This document shows positions 10,152 through 11,298 of a DNA stretch of 11,298 nucleotides, piece after piece (position 1 is the stretch's first letter; every line of letters starts with the position of its first letter). Source of the DNA: Allomyces macrogynus ATCC 38327. Lineage: Eukaryota > Blastocladiomycota > Blastocladiomycetes > Blastocladiales > Blastocladiaceae. The stretch lies in the NCBI GenBank assembly GCA_000151295.1, contig GG745334.1, forward strand, positions 1,809,035 to 1,820,332. Direction: 5' to 3'. The notes below the pieces were generated by a model. The model saw only the letters and a list, made by a program, of their open reading frames with translations, searched no databases and was not told where the DNA came from. The position numbers and the translations under genes are program-made.

Positions 10152-11298
10152 ATGGACAGCACTCAAATGGAGCACGAGCACCACGAGGAGGGCTATGCCG
10201 AGGACACGGCGCAGTCGATTGTCGGCCCGATGCCCATTGCCCGGCTCGAGGTGGGTGTGCCGTCGCCGGCTTGCCGGCTGGAAGGCCGCTGAACGTTGGC
10301 GTGGGTCGCGATGTGACTTGCTCCTGACGCGCACGTCCTTGGCGTTTCTAGGGGATGGGCGGCATCACGGGCACCGACGTCAAGAAGCTGGCCGAAGCCG
10401 GGTACCACACGATCGAGGCCGTGGCCTACACACCGAAAAAGACCCTGATTACCCTCAAGGGTATTTCCGAGGCCAAGGCCGACAAGATTATCGCCGAAGG
10501 TCCGGCGCGGGGATTCTTCGTCTTGTGTGCCCGAGTGTTGATGGTGAGCTGACGGGTGGTTTGCCTGACCGTCGTCTTGCAGCGTCCAAGATGGTACCCA
10601 TGGGATTCCGCACTGCGACCGACGTGCACGCGAGGCGAGCCGAGCTTGTGCACATTACGACGGGGTCGAGCGAGCTCGACAAGTTGCTGGGCGGTGCGTT
10701 CGCACGTCCTATTTTTGCCCGGACGCACTTCTCCACCCGCCGAGCATTCGATTTCTGATCCACGGAGCACCTTGTAGGCGGGTTTGAAACGGGCTCGATT
10801 ACCGAGATTTTTGGCGAGTTTCGCACGGGCAAGACGCAGCTGTGCCATACGCTGGCCGTGACGTGCCAGTTGCCGATTGAAATGGGCGGGGCCGAGGGCA
10901 AGTGTCTCTACATCGACACTGAGGGCACGTTCCGGCCCGAGCGGTGCCTGGCCGTGGCCGAGCGGTACGATTTGGCGGGTGAGGAAGTGCTCGAGAACAT
11001 TGCGTATGCGCGCGCCTACAACTCGGACCACCAGACGGCATTGCTCATCCAGGCGTCGGCGATGATGGCCGAGTCGCGGTACGTTTTTTTGGTTTAATGG
11101 CATGGTTGCGCTCTCCTTGGTTCGCCGATGGACTGACTGAGATTTGCACACCAGGTATGCGCTCCTGATTGTCGACTCGGCAACCGCACTCTACCGTACC
11201 GATTTCAGCGGCCGCGGCGAGCTCTCGGCGCGGCAAATGCACCTGGCGCGGTTCTTGCGCGCGCTGGTGCGGCTCGCCTGACGAATTTGGCATTGCCG
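10152..11298 (+). CDS. RAD51: RAD51 recombinase, 5' part, truncated by the window end
   Basis: Forms the nucleoprotein filament that carries out strand exchange in homologous recombination. Exons: 10152-10250, 10352-10499, 10583-10693, 10778-11078 and 11155-end; introns are 101, 83, 84 and 76 nt. The joined protein shows the acidic N terminus and PMPIARLE; the helix-hairpin-helix lobe with [19 protein letters not shown] and [11 protein letters not shown]; the FxxA polymerisation motif F91-R-T-A94; Walker A GEFRTGKT (132-139, K138); [12 protein letters not shown]; and the Walker B LLIVD (D227). [20 protein letters not shown] follows. These are RAD51, not DMC1, residues ([11 protein letters not shown] rather than [26 protein letters not shown]). 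An extra T at 11279 breaks the frame after A261: as written a TGA follows at once, but skipping that base continues as DEFGIA, exactly what RAD51 should have. The remaining roughly 80 residues lie outside the window. Confidence 0.95.

Noticed and set aside
10152..11298. DMC1 instead of RAD51
   Set aside because: The Walker A to Walker B segment carries RAD51-type residues ([37 protein letters not shown]) rather than the DMC1-type ones.

Overview
This is a GC-rich, intron-containing eukaryotic nuclear fragment with five protein-coding genes and no RNA genes, mobile elements or CRISPR that I can see. The best guess for the source is an early-diverging, zoosporic-type fungus (for example Blastocladiomycota-like) or a close opisthokont relative. 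Gene spacing is compact (about 0.2-0.7 kb) and the 13 introns I can place are short (64-101 nt). DHFR stands alone rather than fused to thymidylate synthase, which argues against plants, alveolates and kinetoplastids. A full-length TPX2 is present, which the well-studied yeasts lack. The lineage is an inference; the gene models are read from the sequence.

Layout. (1) Minus strand, 2267 down to the window start: an unrecognised receptor-like single-pass membrane protein in at least three exons. It has a Ser/Thr- and Cys-rich predicted ectodomain, a transmembrane helix split by an intron, and a roughly 350-residue cytoplasmic part. (2) 2268-2966: a divergent intergenic region. (3) Plus strand, 2967-5541: an unrecognised 808-aa protein in three exons with two C-terminal transmembrane helices. 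(4) Plus, 5778-8772: TPX2, five exons, 908 aa. (5) Plus, 9051-9724: dihydrofolate reductase, two exons, 202 aa, with a possible in-frame upstream start at 8910. (6) Plus, 10152 to the window end: the 5' part of RAD51, five exons, running off the window.

Every proposed splice keeps the reading frame. Where the family is known (TPX2, DHFR, RAD51), the joined exons restore conserved motifs. Most introns carry a CTGAC-type branch site 14-31 nt before the acceptor, which gives independent support to the two unknown genes. Two places near the window ends disturb the frame: an extra T at 11279 in RAD51, and an unresolved frame change around 20-145 in the minus-strand gene.

Three neighbouring co-oriented genes serve the cell cycle: spindle assembly (TPX2), nucleotide supply (DHFR) and recombination repair (RAD51). 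An ACGCGT motif lies between TPX2 and DHFR. Whether this grouping is functional is unknown.
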